Part shown: positions 38,037-50,190 of the stretch, one piece after another
How the letters are laid out: each line of letters opens with the position of its first letter
Position numbering within the stretch: position 1 is the first letter of the stretch
Assembly: GCA_963556255.1 (NCBI GenBank)
Contig: OY744614.1
Span: 35,078,179-35,142,178, forward strand
Length of the DNA: 64,000 nt
From: Allolobophora icterica
Lineage: Eukaryota; Annelida; Clitellata; Crassiclitellata; Lumbricidae
Direction of reading: 5' to 3'
Translations under genes and position numbers: made by a program
The notes under the pieces: model-generated
Told to the model about the DNA's origin: nothing
Seen by the model: only the letters and a program-made list of their open reading frames with translations
Databases searched by the model: none

Positions 38037-39126
38037 TATATCTATTATCTATATATTTAACTCAATGAAATGACAGTGATATACATATACGGCCCCCATA
38101 ACTGGTGACAAGAGGTGTATACTGTATATGGATTGGAAAAGTTACTGTGCAGCAAGCAGTTTCAGGTTAATGGAGCAAGCTGAGGAATTCTTAGAGCAAA
38201 CAAAGGCGGAGTGTTCATAGCATCTGGTCTCAGCACATGACTCACCCTGGCAGTCACACTTCATAGTGCAAAAAACCCGGAACATAAACGGCCTGGAGGC
38301 TGTACCAAGGAGAGGGCGCAGGGTCTGAAGCCCATAACAGGACCTCATGGGGTCACAGACCACAATGATCAAAAGAACACTTCCTCTGGGCTTTTTCAAA
38401 TAAACAGGGATCTAACTCTCTGAGTTCTTATCACATATCGGTACTCAGGCTCTATAACACATACACAGATGCAGTTTCATTCACACTGTCACAAAATATT
38501 ATTTTTCTATTATCATTATTTACTATTATTTATTCTTATTAGTAGGTAGTATTATTTATCATTATTATCCATTATTATTATTAATATCTGAAAATTTATT
38601 ACATGACCCTCTATCTGATGGAAGTGTGGTGCTGACACTGATGTGTAGCACTAATTTCCCAAAACAAATTGTCATCTAACTAGGACAACCTAAGGTTGAG
38701 CATTTAACCACTAAACTATCCCACCCCCCAACCCCCATTTGTATACCAAATCCAAGTTAAATTGGTAAACAATGTCGTGATTCAAAATGCAAAAAGGAAG
38801 CTGAAGCACATGACAAGCCATGAATAATGCAACTCTGAAATCCAGCGACCGTATCATATGTCAGTCACTCAACTAATGTAGTAATCATCTTAGTAAGTTG
38901 CACAGTTGAATCCAATTGGCTAATATCGATCACAAACACTAATCTTATTATAATACTTCTAACTAATCACGTTATGTTATTACAACTGGAATTTATTCGT
39001 GCACCTATCTCAAAACAAAGACAATGCATGCGATAAGTGGATTATTATGCATTGGCCTTGCAGACAGATGGCTACATGAAAATTTAAAGTCAATCATATG
39101 GTGATCAAAAATCCAAATTTTCAAAA

Positions 39127-39128
<2 letters not shown>

Positions 39129-39186
<58 letters not shown>
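39129..39186. repeat. (TG)n microsatellite
   Basis: Uninterrupted TG dinucleotides, followed by degenerate GTATGTA repeats up to 39320. Confidence 0.97.
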
Positions 39187-39187
<1 letters not shown>

Positions 39188-40429
39188 GTAAGAAGGTAGA
39201 CACCACTAGGCCTGTATGTATCTAAGCATGTGTATGTACATACTTAAGGAAGTAGGAATGTACATAAATATGCATTTAAGTACTGGTATACGGCAATGTA
39301 TGTATGTATGTATGAATGGATATGTACGCATGTGTTCAACCAAAGAAGCATAATGATCATTTACGCAGACAGCAGTATTAATCACAGGCTCACTGCTAAA
39401 TAATGTAAAGTTAACTTATCTGTATCTCAGAAGCCATACAGAAGGAGGTACATGTATAAGGATGCTGTTTACAGTCACGAATCAGTAAAGTATATGGAAT
39501 AACAAGTATCTTTAGACTCTGGGAGTCAACAGAAGTTAGTGTTGTATCCTACTAGTGGATAAAAGATACAGTGGCTTTGTTCCTAGGGTGACTGCTAACT
39601 TCAAATTAGGTAGCAGTGATTACAATGACTCAGAGGTTGCCCTTGGAAATTGTTTTAGTATCCAAGGGCAGAGTGAAAGGTAGTCAGGAACACCTCGGAA
39701 AGAACTTCCCTAGACAAAGGGCATTGTAAAAAAACTGCTGACATCACTACTCAAAATAGCCTTTAAGGTACCTCTATGAAGTGTTGTTAATTACACAATT
39801 AATGACTGAAAGAATGGAATGTTCTGAAAGACAATAGCACGACTGATACGACTTCCTGGCCCACCACTTGCCTTATGACAGAATGTCTCACTCATTCAAG
39901 TTTAAACAGAACACTTGTGTTTGAACACAGAATGTTCCAGAAAGTAAGCCAACATCACATGGTATTGTTCATGTCAAACAGATCAAAAGGAATGACACAC
40001 TGTTAAACCCACCAACTTGTGACAACTTTGAAATTTGTGCTGGGTCCATATTTCAAGAATCCAGCCAGACTGAGCCTGCTTCGAGCCTACCCACTTTCCA
40101 ACCAATTTACGAAGCCATAATTTCCCAAAACCATATCTATAGGTCAGAGCCTTGAGATTAACAATAAACAGAATCAACTCAACACGTGCCTATAGCTGGC
40201 AAGTAGGAGGTTCCATTTGATACAGCTCCCTGACAGAGAAAGTAAACACCACGATTTTCACACTTTTCACACAGACAACTGGAAAAGAAATGAGACTGGC
40301 TATTGCATATGAGGTTATAAACCAAAGGAACAATTCAAACGTTTCACAGAGCCACAACAGAAAAACGCCTGCCCGGCTTAAACGTAATGTAATGTCATGT
40401 AAAAAAACTATGCAACACCACATCGCCAT

Positions 40430-40475
40430 TCTCAGTTGACATCAAAGTTGTACAGGCCTTTGATGTCAACTGAGA
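40430..40475. repeat. Perfect hairpin with 18-bp arms
   Basis: TCTCAGTTGACATCAAAG and its exact reverse complement flank a 10-nt loop (TTGTACAGGC). Pairing does not extend beyond the arms, so it is too short for a typical animal pre-microRNA. Confidence 0.9.
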
Positions 40476-42526
40476 TAGCAAACTTACAAATGGATGTGTT
40501 TCAGTAGTCTGCCAAGGCTTTACAATTACAAAATCGTGATGTAAGACTACATAAAATGTGATGTATCCCAGAAGACAGCAGAAAAACAGCCAACTACATT
40601 AACAATGAGGTTCACAGGTTTAAAGATATTCCTTACTGTTAATGTGAATAGTAAATTTCTATCACATGGTCTTTGTTAAAACCAACACAAGGCTAAATCC
40701 TTCTGTAATACATGATGAACCACAGCAAAGAATGAGAAGGTCATTTAATTAGAATGGACAATCAGGTGAAATACAAGATTGGGTACATGGGTAGACCTGA
40801 AAAATGACATTTAATCAGAATGTTTAGCCTTACTAGCTAGAAGATAGAGCCACTTCAAACAGCCTACTACAATCAACATGTCTCAGTGTGACTCCAAGTA
40901 CATACACAACCTTTTCAGATGTGATTCAGCTTTCAGTCATCACAAAAATTGCCAAGCCTCTATCTCATGTTGAAAGCCATTTGAATTTAGACCAATTGTG
41001 CAAACACTCATTTCCTTGAATCTTTCACCGTGACTGCTTACCATTTTCAAATGAGATAAGAGGGAAGGTAATAGAATGGGACCTTCTTATAAAAATAATC
41101 GTTTCAACATTAATTCTTAAAAAATTGGTCTGGCCATTTACCTCAAATTAAGCTAAATTAATTATGCTTCATAAATGGCAGAAAGAGGCTTAGAATATGA
41201 ACCCATTTAGTATAGTTTTCAAAGCTTGCTGATTATTAGGAAAGCAAACATCAACTCGTATTAGTGAAGGCAATCAATCTCACTTGCAAAAGCAAACACT
41301 GAAAAACTACCGGCTGAAGTTTTGCTTCAGCCTACCCCACAAAGTGAAAGTATTGATGATACTTTGTTACTTACATTTTACTTAGACCCCCGATAAGACT
41401 GGCCAGGTTAGCTACATTGGTTAAAGCGTATGTCAAGGTGCCTCTGTGCACTAGGATTTAGGCTTGGACACCAAAGGTTGCTTACTACGGTGATTTGAAC
41501 CTAGTACGGTCCATACACGGAGACCGCAAAAGGCATAAAAAGGCAGCAGTGGTGAATGATTTCACTCAATCAGTTCATTGAAAAATAAGCAGGGTTGAGA
41601 ACACAATGGTCAGAATGTAAATGTGTACATTTACAGTAACTCTAATACTGATGTCTGATATTCACGTTTTCCTTATTAATTACTACTATTGCAGAACCTT
41701 TCAAAAAAATATCCAGTAAATTGGCCAATATTTCACCTAATAATAATAATACCCTGGAACTTACAGCACAAATGTCACGATATTCAAGGCACACGTTAGT
41801 GGCTGCTGCTAAGTAAAACTGGCGCATTTGCCAAATTTCAGGGCGAGTACAGGGCGAAATGGTCCATAAGTACCTTTAAAGTTTCCTAAATTTTCAAAGA
41901 TTAATAGAGTTAGCAGATTCTGCATGAACCTGAACTAAAATTTACCCCTTCAGCACTAAAGTTATACAGTTTTTTTTATAGTTTTGCTGAACAGAAAGGA
42001 TGGGAAAAGAACTGCGACAACTCATGATTAGGTTTTTAGAAGCACACAAATTCTAAACAAATTAATACAAACATGAGAAGGTTGTAGATCTCTATAAAAA
42101 TAAATCACGAAAGAAGTGGAATACTGTTACAACAGATGACTTCACTGAAAAGTCATGCTATTCCCACAAAAAGATTACATAAACAGATCTCAAAACAAAA
42201 GCAAAATGGCATCAGAATAAATGTTTTGCTCCTATGACTAGAAATGTAGCGCAACGCGCTTCTGTGCAAGACTTGTCTTGTTGAAGCACGCTATAAATTT
42301 TTAGTTGCATTGTATACTTCTAACAGCATGAAATCATAAATCACTGATTGCATATTTTTATCCGTCACAATAAATTATTTGTCAAATCTAGATTGTTCTT
42401 TCACAGCCTTCACTGATTCGCAATTTCAGTCAATAAAGCATCAATTTCAAACTTTTACGACACCGTGTCCGGGTAGAGGGTGTACCCGCAAGTCTTCGCA
42501 CGGCGCTACAAAATTCATTCACTTAC

Positions 42527-42617
42527 TGATGACTGTTCTTGTAACATCAGCCACCGGTAATCCAAAGAACTCATACTCCGTATCTCCTTTATGTTTAATT
42601 GTTGATAGATCCTCCAT
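42527..42617 (-). CDS. Possible first coding exon of an unidentified gene
   Basis: ATG at 42617 in context GTGAATGG opens 30 codons plus one base (MEDLSTIKHKGD, then EYEFFGLPVADVTRTVI) and stops at a consensus donor A/GTAAGTGA. Charged and aromatic residues look like real coding sequence. I could not find a matching phase-1 acceptor exon downstream. It does not join MYO9 exon 1 in frame: that splice would hit a stop after about 11 codons. It could be the first exon of a gene nested in 31-42 kb, a MYO9 5'-leader exon with an upstream ORF, or chance. Confidence 0.4.
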
Positions 42618-42941
42618 TCACGTGAAAAAAACAATATTCTAAAGCCATCCTGTTATTGGTCTTAACTGGCAAACTTGGCCACCCCAACTAGAATGACCGA
42701 ACTGAAGCGTAAAACTCACTTTCTGGTCAAGATTAGCATTAAGGTGGTGTATTTGGTACACAAAAGAATTATCCATTGCTGATTTTATACGCGAAACTCA
42801 CTCCGAAAGACATAATTTTAAGAATTATTAAACTTTAATGGAAATAAACTTAAACTTTCCGGACGTAAACTTCAACTTCCGGTACTATTGAGCGACACCT
42901 GGCGAATGAGTCAATTCCTCCTTTTAAGCGCTCGGTTGGAT

Positions 42942-42978
42942 CACAGTATAAACAATTACAATAATTATTTATACTGTG
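42942..42978. repeat. Short inverted repeat near possible first exon
   Basis: CACAGTATAAA and its exact complement TTTATACTGTG separated by 15 nt, about 330 bp upstream of the candidate ATG at 42617. Could be a binding site or chance. Confidence 0.7.
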
Positions 42979-43367
42979 GTTGGGCTATACGAAAGGCAAA
43001 TTACGCTTGCTTATGTAAATAGGCCTAAACGCTATTCAAACCAACGAATTCTTACAAACTAAGAGATGCTTTCCATTTCTACTGGGGCAACGTCAAAAGG
43101 TGGATCAGTGTTGCAGTTCTTCAGAAAGGCTAGGCTTAGCCTACTGAATGAAGGCTGTTCGATTGGATTGAGCTCCTTACGCGAATGGGGCCCGCATGAT
43201 GATGCAGAAGCTGTTTTCTTCTAACACAAGGCCGACTTCGTAAAATCAGCGGCCAGTATCGTGAAGAAGGTTGTGCTGCAATTGGCCTTTGTCGACTTAA
43301 TTATCCACCGGAGGTTGCATAGAATGAGTAAATTGCCAGCATACCGATACGGGGCCCCTATAGGATC

Positions 43368-43625
43368 AATTGACATGGTAGCCGATTGGTTAGAGCGCTC
43401 GCCTTGTAGGCTTGTAATGCTCGGGATAGGCCTGCGAAGTTCGAACCTCCTCTGAGATTGACTGAGACAGTTACTAGGGACCTTGAGTAAGTCCTTCATT
43501 TACAATTGCTCAGCGCCAAATTGGTCATTAGAATATTATGCTACAACTAGAGCTTTAGCCTATGCCTATAGCTCGCTTTAACAAGACGAATCCATAAATA
43601 GTGGCGCTAAATAAACGCATTATAG
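43368..43625 (+). mobile_element. tRNA-derived SINE, family 1
   Basis: The head GGTAGCCGATTGGTTAGAGC resembles a tRNA 5' end with an A box, and GAAGTTCGAACCTC is a B box. The body continues with GTAAGTCCTTCATTTACAAT and GCTCAGCGCCAAATTGGTCA. The same head and body recur on the minus strand at 7885-8068 and in part at 14130-14285. Confidence 0.75.
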
Positions 43626-43959
43626 ATCAAATAAATAGGCCTATTTCGATATGGGACCATTAGGCCTAGGTCTATATAGTGCCCATAAGGTCCCACCAAA
43701 CTAATATTCATGGCCAACTGACATGCAAGAGTTTGTTTGAGGCCCTATTATGTCTATCGACGCTCGAGCGTGAATAAGCTGATGCTCTACGCAAAGCTTT
43801 AACAATGGATTTGGTAATTTTTAATTAAGTTTACGATTACGATTACGAATATGGCCTATTCAAATCCTCTGAGGACAATAGGCTAATAGGCCTATGAACT
43901 GTCTAAACAATTGACAGAAGGTTAGAAGTATTGGCCCTACGTCTTCTTCTTAGCACTAC

Positions 43960-44190
43960 CATACTTCTATTAATTGTTCTTCCTCTTACTGTTCCTCCTC
44001 TTCTTCCTCTTCTCTCCTTTCTCTTCCTCTTCTTTCTCCTACTCCTTCTCTTCTCCTTTTCTTCTTCCTACTCTTCGATCCTCTTCATCCCGCTACTGTC
44101 CTTCCTAATCTTGTTCTTTCTTCATTTTCCTTCTGTTATCTTCATCTTTCTCTTCTTCTTTCTCTTCTTCTACTTAATTCCTCTTCCTCT
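43960..44190. repeat. Pyrimidine-rich (TTC/CTC) tract
   Basis: About 230 bp almost free of purines on the plus strand. The Leu/Phe-rich open frame over it is an artefact. Confidence 0.9.
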
Positions 44191-44641
44191 TCCACGGCCG
44201 TCATGCAGTGTCGAGTCTGACTTGCAAAACTGCTAGAGTTGAAATCTGCTGCTTTCAAATTTCGTTGACATCAGTTTGCAAAAAACCGATAAAAATTGTT
44301 CAACCCCTCGCTCAGTCTTTTTTCTACAATTCCCACACTGGCCAAAGTCCATTTGCAAATCTTATGCAGGCATAATCAGTTGAGTATATATTGTTAGGTG
44401 GAATACGTACAGGTAGGTGGACGTCTAGTTAGCAATGAGGCATAGAAGGATTTCAAGCATAACGAAGCCAGTAAACTATGGACTGGTAGATGATTTATGA
44501 GATCATGATCTAATTAAGAGATTAAGACCAATCATATGATCCAGAGTCCCACTCCCAGACCCTGTTTATTTAACAATCCGTTGTAATGAGATTGGCATTT
44601 CTTAACAATGCACAATTATGCCATTAACAATTGCCTCCAGG

Positions 44642-44793
44642 CATAGGCGTAATTTGTGAGGGGTACGAGGGGTACCCGTACCCCCAATTTTTGGACTGCC
44701 AATCAATATTTTATTATTGTGCCTTTCCTTGAATCGTGTGTGTAAGAAATTGGTACCCACCACACACACTTTTAGACCAAAGTTACGCTCCTG
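44642..44793. mobile_element. MITE family D copy 1 (CATAGGCGTAA ends)
   Basis: About 152 bp with ends CATAGGCGTAATTT and complement CAGGAGCGTAACTTTGGTCT. The interior GGTACCCGTACCCCCA and GCCTTTCC...ATT run shares blocks with copy 2 at 49996 in inverted order. The flanking duplication is degenerate. Confidence 0.7.
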
Positions 44794-44837
44794 CTTCAGG
44801 GCACTAGATGATAATATACTGGGAGTTCTATGTGTTT

Positions 44838-44900
44838 TGATTGATTGACTGATTGATCGATTGATCGATTGATTGATTGATTGATTGATTGAATGAATGA

Positions 44901-44931
<31 letters not shown>

Positions 44932-44955
44932 ATTGATTGATTGATTGATTGATTT

Positions 44956-44992
<37 letters not shown>

Positions 44993-45171
44993 GGAGGAGG
45001 AGGAGGAGGAGGAGGAGGAGGAGGAGGAGGAGGAGAAGAAGAAGATGAAGAAGAAGAAGAAGAAGAAGAAGAAGAAGAAGAAGAAGAAAAGAAGAAGAAG
45101 AAGAAGAAGAAGAAGAAGAAGAAGAAGAAGAAGAAGAAGAAGAAGAAGAAGAAGAAGAAGAAGAAGAAGAG
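44838..45171. repeat. Compound (GATT)n-(GAG)n-(GAA)n array
   Basis: About 150 bp of GATT units, then about 45 bp of GAG and about 130 bp of GAA, abruptly joined. The GAA block is long enough to be a triplex-forming purine tract. Confidence 0.97.
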
Positions 45172-45174
45172 GTT

Positions 45175-45250
45175 GAGGGAATCGAACCGCGTTCTGCTGC
45201 TCCCCTGCTGCTCTGCTGGCCATGAGTGCTCCCATTACTCTATACCCCTC
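45175..45250 (-). mobile_element. tRNA-like SINE head, family 3
   Basis: Minus strand: GGTATAGAGTAATGGGAGCA, then CTCATGGCCAGCAGAGCAGC and B-box-like GCGGTTCGATTCCC. Similar to the element at 58795. Preceded by long purine microsatellites that may be its tail. Confidence 0.55.
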
Positions 45251-46281
45251 CCCAGTTAATAATAATAATAATAATAATCTTTTCTTTAATTAAGCGCCTG
45301 CAAACGCACTGCGCAAAAGCACTGCGCTGTACAGTTGTGATGATAGTTCTACAAGGCCTAACAATACAACAAAAATGTTCAGTATTTATAGGCCATGATC
45401 ACTGGGGTAAACTTGTCAAAAATATTGGGTATGCATGGGGTCTGGACCAGAGGTGCAAGAAAACCCGAGTTTTTCAAGATGAAAAGTATTTTTTGTTTTT
45501 TTTCTGTTTTCTTTTGTTTTTATGGTGCTTGTTGTTTTGCTTATTTGTTTTAAGATTTTTAGGTTTTGGATCATAAAAATCATGAAAATGGCACGAACAA
45601 GAGCTCCAACTCAGTTTAATTCAGTTGCGATTTCGGAAAATTAAAAATCATTAAATCAATGTTATTAAAATAAATTCTACAAGAATAAGAATTTTTTTTA
45701 TTTTTGTTGTTTTCTTTTTCTTGTGTTTTTTAAACCAAAAACCGAAAGAAAAAACTTTTTTCACCTCTGGTCTCAGTGGTCTGGACAACCAGCGAGCCTC
45801 AGAGGCTTCCGGTGTTACGCAATACGTATGAAATTGATGTGCTTTGTTTGCATGTAAGTTTGTTTCATATTGAAGATAGGCCCGATATATTGAAGATAAA
45901 TTTAAATAATTGTTTTCATTATGAATTTCTGATGGTATTTCAGTTCTGTGTCTCTGTTTTTCTGTTTCTGAAGAAATTTGTCTATATTTAAACATAATAT
46001 TTTAATATTTGAAGAAACTATCCTCTCGATTATTGTGGGGGGGAGGCATTGCCCCTCCTCCTCAATTATTGGGGGCACGTAAAATTGTGGCAGCAGGACT
46101 TACAGTCTCCTGCTGTCACGCGCGTATTACTAAATATAGTAATGTTTGATACACTGTTTGCACTATAAGCTAGTTGCTTTTGTGGATCCGGAGTCTATCA
46201 TATCTTGGTGGCTAAATTATTGTCCCTTTACTGTTGGTTGCTAATACCGTTAAAGTCCCATCCTCCTTAGTATATGGCAAT

Positions 46282-46449
46282 CAGAGGCGTCTACACCATA
46301 GAAACCTTGGAGCAAATGCTCCATCCAAGAAATAGGGGGTAGATCTGTCAGTGTGTGTGCCACCATTTTAGAGGGGAACGTGGAGGGAGAAGAAGAGGGG
46401 TAAAGGAACGTTGCTCCAATGACTTATAGGGTGGGGATAGACGCCCCTG
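46282..46449 (+). mobile_element. Short hAT MITE, family C copy 1
   Basis: 168 bp. Ends CAGAGGCGTCTACACC and the complement of CAGGGGCGTCTATCCC; exact 8-bp duplication ATGGCAAT (46274-46281, 46450-46457). The interior includes ACCTTGGAGCAAATGCTCCA and GTTGCTCCAATGACTTA. Confidence 0.93.
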
Positions 46450-48084
46450 ATGGCAATTATGCCAAATGTTTTAAGCAATCACTCCAATAATTCCTGCACA
46501 GGTGACAAATTTATAAGACGTGAACTGAGTAGCGTATTAATTAAAATTAAAGTTAGATAGCCGTGTTGGTTGACATTTGCTGATCTCTCGCACAGGTTTT
46601 TAGCAAGTATTATAAGTGATGAAGGTCTTATTTCTATCCACAGAATAGATGTTCATTGGAAATGGCAGATACGGGCAGCGTCAGTAACATCACTTCTAAA
46701 CCCTGGTCTGCGTGGTTAAACCTCCCGGAAACCCTCCATTATGTCTATACGTATAAAGCTTAAACCAATCGGAGCTGCATGCCTCTAGAATCCGCCTGTT
46801 CATCTGCTTGGATAATTATTGAACCTCTGCTTATTTTAGAGTCGTGTATTGCCAGGAACGTAGCAAGCTATAATTTTCGCCAAGCGTAAATATAGCGCGC
46901 GCCCCCGCAATTCGACTTTAGTGTAATAGCCTAATTAAACATCATCCCGTCTTGCGCTCCGTTCCATGGTACCACAGGAACGCGACCGCTAACGGCAATG
47001 TGTATTGCAAGACGTTCGATGCATGTTGAATGCATCAGTGCTTATTTTATTGTGAAGAAACTTAGGGCCTATATTGCCAAGATTATTTATATCCTTTGTC
47101 GACATGTGCATGGTGCTTGTGATTGGATGACATAGGCCTAAACATGATTGATGTCTGACTGAAGAAGAAGCCACTGAGCCGTCTCTAAAATTTAAATTCC
47201 AAATACCGTAACTATAGGTGATACGCAAAGGCAAAACGTCATTAGCTGGAATCGTGCCAAGGAATCAACGTCCACTTGCAAGAGAGAGTTGTTCGAATAT
47301 AATCGTTTCCATAGCAACCTTATTGTGACATTTTCTTCCTAACGAAAAACGACGTAAGGATAGACGCGACTAATATAGTCTACGCAGTAGTACTGTACTG
47401 CATGCAATTAATTTGATTTTAGATACAGACAATAATAGGCCTAATCATCTCAAGATTCATATCTGAAATGAGGCTGAAGGTCTAGCTTAACGCCCCAGAG
47501 AATTTAAAGGGTGGTGAGTGAGTGAGTAAGTAAGTAATTATATTCTTTATTATACCAACTGCATAACCACACTATGCATCTAAAAATTTTAAACAGTACA
47601 TATAACATTGTCCCTTAATTCTCGTATCCGGTCGAAATTAAATCGTCTGGGAGTCAAGTTGACAACCGCTAGGATCAGTCTGGGGAGCACTGCACTCCTT
47701 GACACATATAGGCCTATAGGGCCTAGGCCTATAATGACCATGGGTTTCGAAGCTCTTGAAAGGGTGCCGAGAACCGGTTTAATTCTCCCGTAGGCTAATT
47801 GACTTATCGAGGGTTGACAGCTCTAGGCAGACCATTTTGCAATGCAATCGAAAACGACGGGTACATGGTTCCTTCAGTCTTTACTTCTCAGGTCTGGGTC
47901 TTAAGCTGAAAAGCCCCGGATGTCCCTTCTTCGTATTTCGATACAGAAGTGCAATGTCTGTACTCTATCTACTAGTGGATACAGAGTATCGCTATTCGCT
48001 GCTTGTTGAAATGGAGAATTAGCAAATCAGAAGATAAGCAATTGTGTATACTTGTCCAGACCAGAAGAATTTTAAAAGTTGATT

Positions 48085-48634
48085 CAGATTTCAGATTTCA
48101 GATTCTGATTGTTTTATTGATCACCATGTAACAAAATGCATTTCCAGACAGTCGCATACAATGGCGCCAATAGGTTACAACCCATAAGGAACATAATTGG
48201 TTCCGCTATCAGGGTCACCCTACTTACATTAATCATTAATACATACAATCAAATAATCATCAATTGGTGACAACGGTATACTAATTACATGTTGAAATCA
48301 GTATAAATCTGTCATACGAGATGAAAGAAACAACAGTGCCTCTGCAAATAAACACATAATGCAGTCATAAGTGTGCATCCAAGAGATAGTTTCAGTTTTT
48401 GTTTAAATTGATATATAGCAGATAAACCAGTAAGTTCAATAGGCAAGGAATTCCAGAATATCGGGCCACAGACTTCGATGCTATGCTGCTTAACAGTAAT
48501 GTGCACACTACGTTGATGGTACTTGTTGAGCGATCGCGTGTAATTATCGTGTACGTCAGAATTTTTACAAAAAAACAATTATTAAAATTCACAGGCATTC
48601 GATTGAAGTCTGAACATAAATAATCCAACAATAA
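48085..48634 (-). mobile_element. CR1-like LINE 3' fragment
   Basis: Minus-strand ORF fragment with the RT C-terminal signature: NYTRSLNKYHQRSVHI, then CGPIFWNSLPIELTGLSAIY and QFKQKLK. It is followed by a 3' tail and short terminal repeats of TCTGAAA near 48085-48110, typical of CR1/L2-type ends. 5' truncated at about 48634, where it abuts a SINE. Confidence 0.85.
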
Positions 48635-48639
48635 GGAGG

Positions 48640-48870
48640 GCCCGTTGAGTAATGGATAACACACTGGCGTGAAGAGCTGAAGGTACCAAGATCGAACCCG
48701 GTATCGACCCCCGTAAGGTTTATTCAGCCTTCCACTCGCTAGGTGGCAGTGGCTAAATGAATAAGTAGGCCATCATTGGCGCCGTGTGGCTGCCGCTTAA
48801 ACAGTTGTATTCAACTCCTGTGAAACTGTTATCATGTGCTTCTACTCTATAGGCTACATGTATGTAAGGC
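48640..48870 (+). mobile_element. tRNA-derived SINE, family 2
   Basis: GGGCCCGTTGAGTAATGGAT gives an A-box-like head and AAGATCGAACCCGGT a B box. The body has TTCAGCCTTCCACTCGCTAG and GTGGCAGTGGCTAAATGA. The body motif recurs at 18712-18880. Confidence 0.7.
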
Positions 48871-49649
48871 GCCCTGCGTGGCTGCCGTTTCTATTATATG
48901 TATGTTCACTGTACAGCGCAGTGCATTTGCAGGCGCTTAATTAAAGAACAGATTATTATTATTAACTTGCAACTTAGGCCTATTTATGCATTCAAAAGGC
49001 AATATTCAAAACTAAGAAATAACGGTCGAGTTGCAGCTCTAAAGGGTAAATTACATATAGGCCTAGTTCGAATGAAAAATTGAGATGGCCCAGATGGGTC
49101 TATAATTAGATAGGCCTTCAAGGTAGAGATATTTCTTTAGTAGAACTATGGCCATGGCTTTTATAGGCCTATAGAGAATTCAGGAAGAGGAGAGATTCGG
49201 GCAGAAGGAGAGAAGACAGTCGGATCGAGGACATGGAACAGGTCAATGCGTGGCATTAATTAATTTTCTGGCGTCAGAGCGTCCGGAGTAGGGCAACTGC
49301 CCCTATATTTAGAAAATTTTACAAAAATAAAATGTTTTGATAATTATGATTATTCCAACAGTCCCAACACGATTTTCAATGCTAAAAAACATTTAATTAT
49401 TATTAAGGTAAGTCTATGCAAAAAACGTCATTTTGCTCCCCCTACAAAAATTTTGCCCTCACTAGAAAAGTTCCCCCTAGAAATTTTTCCCCTCTGGATA
49501 ATTCCTGCGGACGCCCAAGATATACATTATATTTTGTATATTTTGATATACATTAATACATTATATATATTTAGTGTATACATTATATTTTGCTACGAGG
49601 TCGTCCAAAAAGGGTCGTCTAAAATGGGTCGTCCAAAAAGGACGGTCGC

Positions 49650-49722
49650 AGTACACGCTCGTCGTTAAAGACGTTGTAATGATCTAGTACACGCTCGTCG
49701 TTAAAGACGTTGTAATGATCTA
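49650..49722. repeat. 36-bp tandem duplication
   Basis: Two perfect copies of AGTACACGCTCGTCGTTAAA followed by GACGTTGTAATGATCT. Preceded by a triplicated GGTCGTCCAAAAA motif at 49590-49640. Confidence 0.9.
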
Positions 49723-49995
49723 GGCCTACGTTGGACCTCGACCATGGAATTATCCGTCTGGGGTGCGTTCTGATGGTTGGTGTTTTTGCTGTTTAAGACT
49801 TTAAGGCATAGGTTGTACTGAACTGTGCGTATCAAATTTAAATGTGGACAAATGCATATGGGATTTAATGCGATCTCATACGTAATTATTATTAATTAGT
49901 AACTTGATGGCACATAAAAACCAAGCAATAATCAGGTCAATATCCAGAAGATCAGTTCGTTAGACAGAGGTAGCCAAAGCCTAAAGGTGGATACG

Positions 49996-50190
49996 CAGAG
50001 GCGTAACTTTGGTCTAAAAAGTGGGGGGATACCAATTTCTTTCCACTTTCGTTTTTCACATGAAGACCATCTCTGGAAAGGCACAATAATAAAATACTGA
50101 TTGACATTGTTTAAAAAGTGGGGGTACGGTACCCCAGTCTAAAAAGTGGGGGTACGGGTACTCCTCGCACCCCCACAAATAACGCCTATG
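49996..50190. mobile_element. MITE family D copy 2
   Basis: 195 bp. Starts CAGAGGCGTAACTTTGGTCT and ends with the complement of CATAGGCGTTATTTGTGGGG. Flanks TGGATACG and CGGATACG agree at 7 of 8 positions. GTGGGGGTACGG is duplicated near its right end (50119-50157). Confidence 0.75.

Larger units (their letters stand above)
31000..42520. other. Region upstream of MYO9 exon 1: no supported gene
   Basis: About 11.5 kb at roughly 60% AT. Apart from the minisatellite, microsatellites, hairpin and MITE listed separately, I find no open frame with protein-like composition and splice sites. It is probably the large 5' intron of MYO9, since exon 1 has an acceptor, or intergenic. Confidence 0.6.

Noticed and set aside
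43370..43455. Possible functional tRNA gene
   Set aside because: A and B boxes are present, but stems do not pair into a full cloverleaf, and a SINE body shared with other copies follows.
44954..45235. Poly-Leu/Phe/Ser and poly-Glu/Lys/Arg frames
   Set aside because: Products of the (GAG)n/(GAA)n microsatellite in different frames.
49262..49517. Possible MITE with GCGTCCG ends
   Set aside because: Only about 7 bp match between the ends and no target duplication; too weak to list.
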